NCBI GenBank assembly: GCA_937871645.1 | Contig: CALMPZ010000420.1 | Span: forward strand, 1-7,084 | DNA length: 7,084 nt | Source of the DNA: an uncultured Polymorphobacter sp. | GTDB taxonomy: Bacteria > Pseudomonadota > Alphaproteobacteria > Sphingomonadales > Sphingomonadaceae | Reading direction: 5' to 3' | Part shown: positions 6,754-7,084 of the stretch, piece after piece | Position numbering within the stretch: position 1 is the first letter of the stretch | Layout of the letters: the number at the start of each line of letters is the position of its first letter | The notes under the pieces: model-generated | What the model was told of the DNA's origin: nothing | Seen by the model: only the letters and a program-made list of their open reading frames with translations | The model's database searches: none | Made by a program: the position numbers and the translations under genes

Positions 6754-7008
6754 ATGGGCGGCATCATCGGCACCATCATCGCCGGCTTCATCACCGGCAT
6801 ATTGGCCAAGGCGGTCACCCCCGGCCCCAATCCGCAAGGCTGCCTCGTCACCGTCGCGCTCGGCATCCTCGGCGCCTTCGTCGGCACCTGGCTTGGCCAG
6901 CAACTCGGCATCTACAGCGCCGGCGAACGCGCCGGCATCATCGGCGGCGTCATCGGCGCGGTGATCGTGCTGTCGGTCTATGCGGCGGTCATTCGCGCAC
7001 GGCGTTAA
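6754..7008 (+). CDS. GlsB/YeaQ/YmgE-family small membrane protein (transglycosylase-associated, PF04226-like)
   Basis: Small inner membrane protein of a family often linked to stress responses; its biochemical role is not known, and the transglycosylase name is historical. The 84-residue product has three Gly/Ile/Val-rich membrane helices (about 2-20, 30-48 and 60-80). The family-typical segment GPNPQGCLVTVALGILGAFV (24-43) joins helix 1 to helix 2, and the tail RARR is basic. Length matches the family. Start ATG 6754 has AGGGG at 6743-6747, six bases upstream. A separate promoter candidate (6686-6714) makes it probably its own transcription unit. The hairpin repeat copy B begins within about 10 bases of its stop codon. 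I see no direct functional tie to the secretion system. Confidence 0.87.
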   Translation: MGGIIGTIIAGFITGILAKAVTPGPNPQGCLVTVALGILGAFVGTWLGQQLGIYSAGERAGIIGGVIGAVIVLSVYAAVIRARR

Positions 7009-7011
7009 GTC

Positions 7012-7048
7012 AAAGAGCCTCCGGCGGGCAGGCCTGAGGCCTGCACCC
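7012..7048 (+). repeat. Hairpin repeat, copy B (REP-like), downstream of the small membrane protein gene
   Basis: Read on the plus strand: AAAGA, then GCCTCCGGCGGG, then the hairpin GCAGGCC-TGA-GGCCTGC (7028-7044), then ACCC. This is the same order and orientation relative to the upstream gene as copy A after the amidohydrolase. The 32-base core (7017-7048) differs from copy A at two positions only, and these exchange a G-C pair for a C-G pair in the stem. It may end transcription of the small membrane protein gene, though no clean T-tract follows (ATTGTTT at 7050-7056). Confidence 0.78.
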
Positions 7049-7070
7049 CATTGTTTGGCGCGCTTCAATC

Positions 7071-7084
7071 GGGTGCAGGCCTCA
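7071..7084 (-). repeat. Hairpin repeat, copy C (cut by the right edge), inverted relative to copy B
   Basis: The 14 visible bases GGGTGCAGGCCTCA are the exact reverse complement of 7035-7048 in copy B. With the flanks ATTG (7050-7053) and CAAT (7066-7069), copies B and C make an inverted repeat with arms 7035-7053 and 7066-7084. The arms have 18 paired positions and one C/C mismatch, with a 12-base loop. The arms probably continue past the window end. The head-to-head layout suggests copy C belongs to the 3' end of a convergent minus-strand gene outside the window. Confidence 0.65.

Noticed and set aside
5038..7068. A 676-codon open frame on the minus strand, antisense to the adaptor and exporter end
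   Set aside because: It lies opposite genes with clear domains, is rich in Arg/Asp/Ala as expected for the mirror of GC-rich codons, and shows no recognisable domain.

Overview
The window is GC-rich with tightly packed genes and overlapping start/stop codons. Together with the protein families present, this suggests a Gram-negative alphaproteobacterium, possibly sphingomonad-like; that placement is inferred from style and not proven. Every long coding region has a recognisable family, and there is no CRISPR array, tRNA, rRNA or transposase.

Left part (1-622, minus strand): a HigBA-type toxin-antitoxin module. The toxin gene comes first and overlaps the antitoxin gene by one base (TGATG). The antitoxin gene runs off the left edge. 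A 14-bp perfect palindrome (541-554), inside a cluster of TGTCAA half-sites, lies just upstream of the toxin and is the likely autoregulatory operator.

Next (623-1960, minus strand): an M20-family amidohydrolase with a signal peptide and all expected metal-site motifs. A short hairpin-forming repeat (586-622) follows its stop codon directly. The intergenic stretch 1961-2102 separates it from a divergent plus-strand operon.

Centre (2103-6669, plus strand): a complete three-component type I secretion system in the order TolC-type outer membrane channel, ABC permease/ATPase, HlyD-type adaptor. Both junctions are ATGA overlaps, so the three are probably co-translated. The ABC core resembles the LapB/LssB group, which exports large RTX adhesins, but it lacks the N-terminal C39-like domain. 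No substrate gene is visible.

Right part (6670-7084): a small GlsB/YeaQ/YmgE-type three-helix membrane protein gene with a good promoter candidate of its own, then two further copies of the same hairpin repeat facing each other. The repeat (copies A, B and the cut copy C) is the least explained element. The two complete copies differ at only two of 32 positions, and those two positions pair with each other in the stem, so the hairpin is kept although the sequence changed. Both complete copies sit a few bases after a stop codon, in the same orientation relative to the gene.
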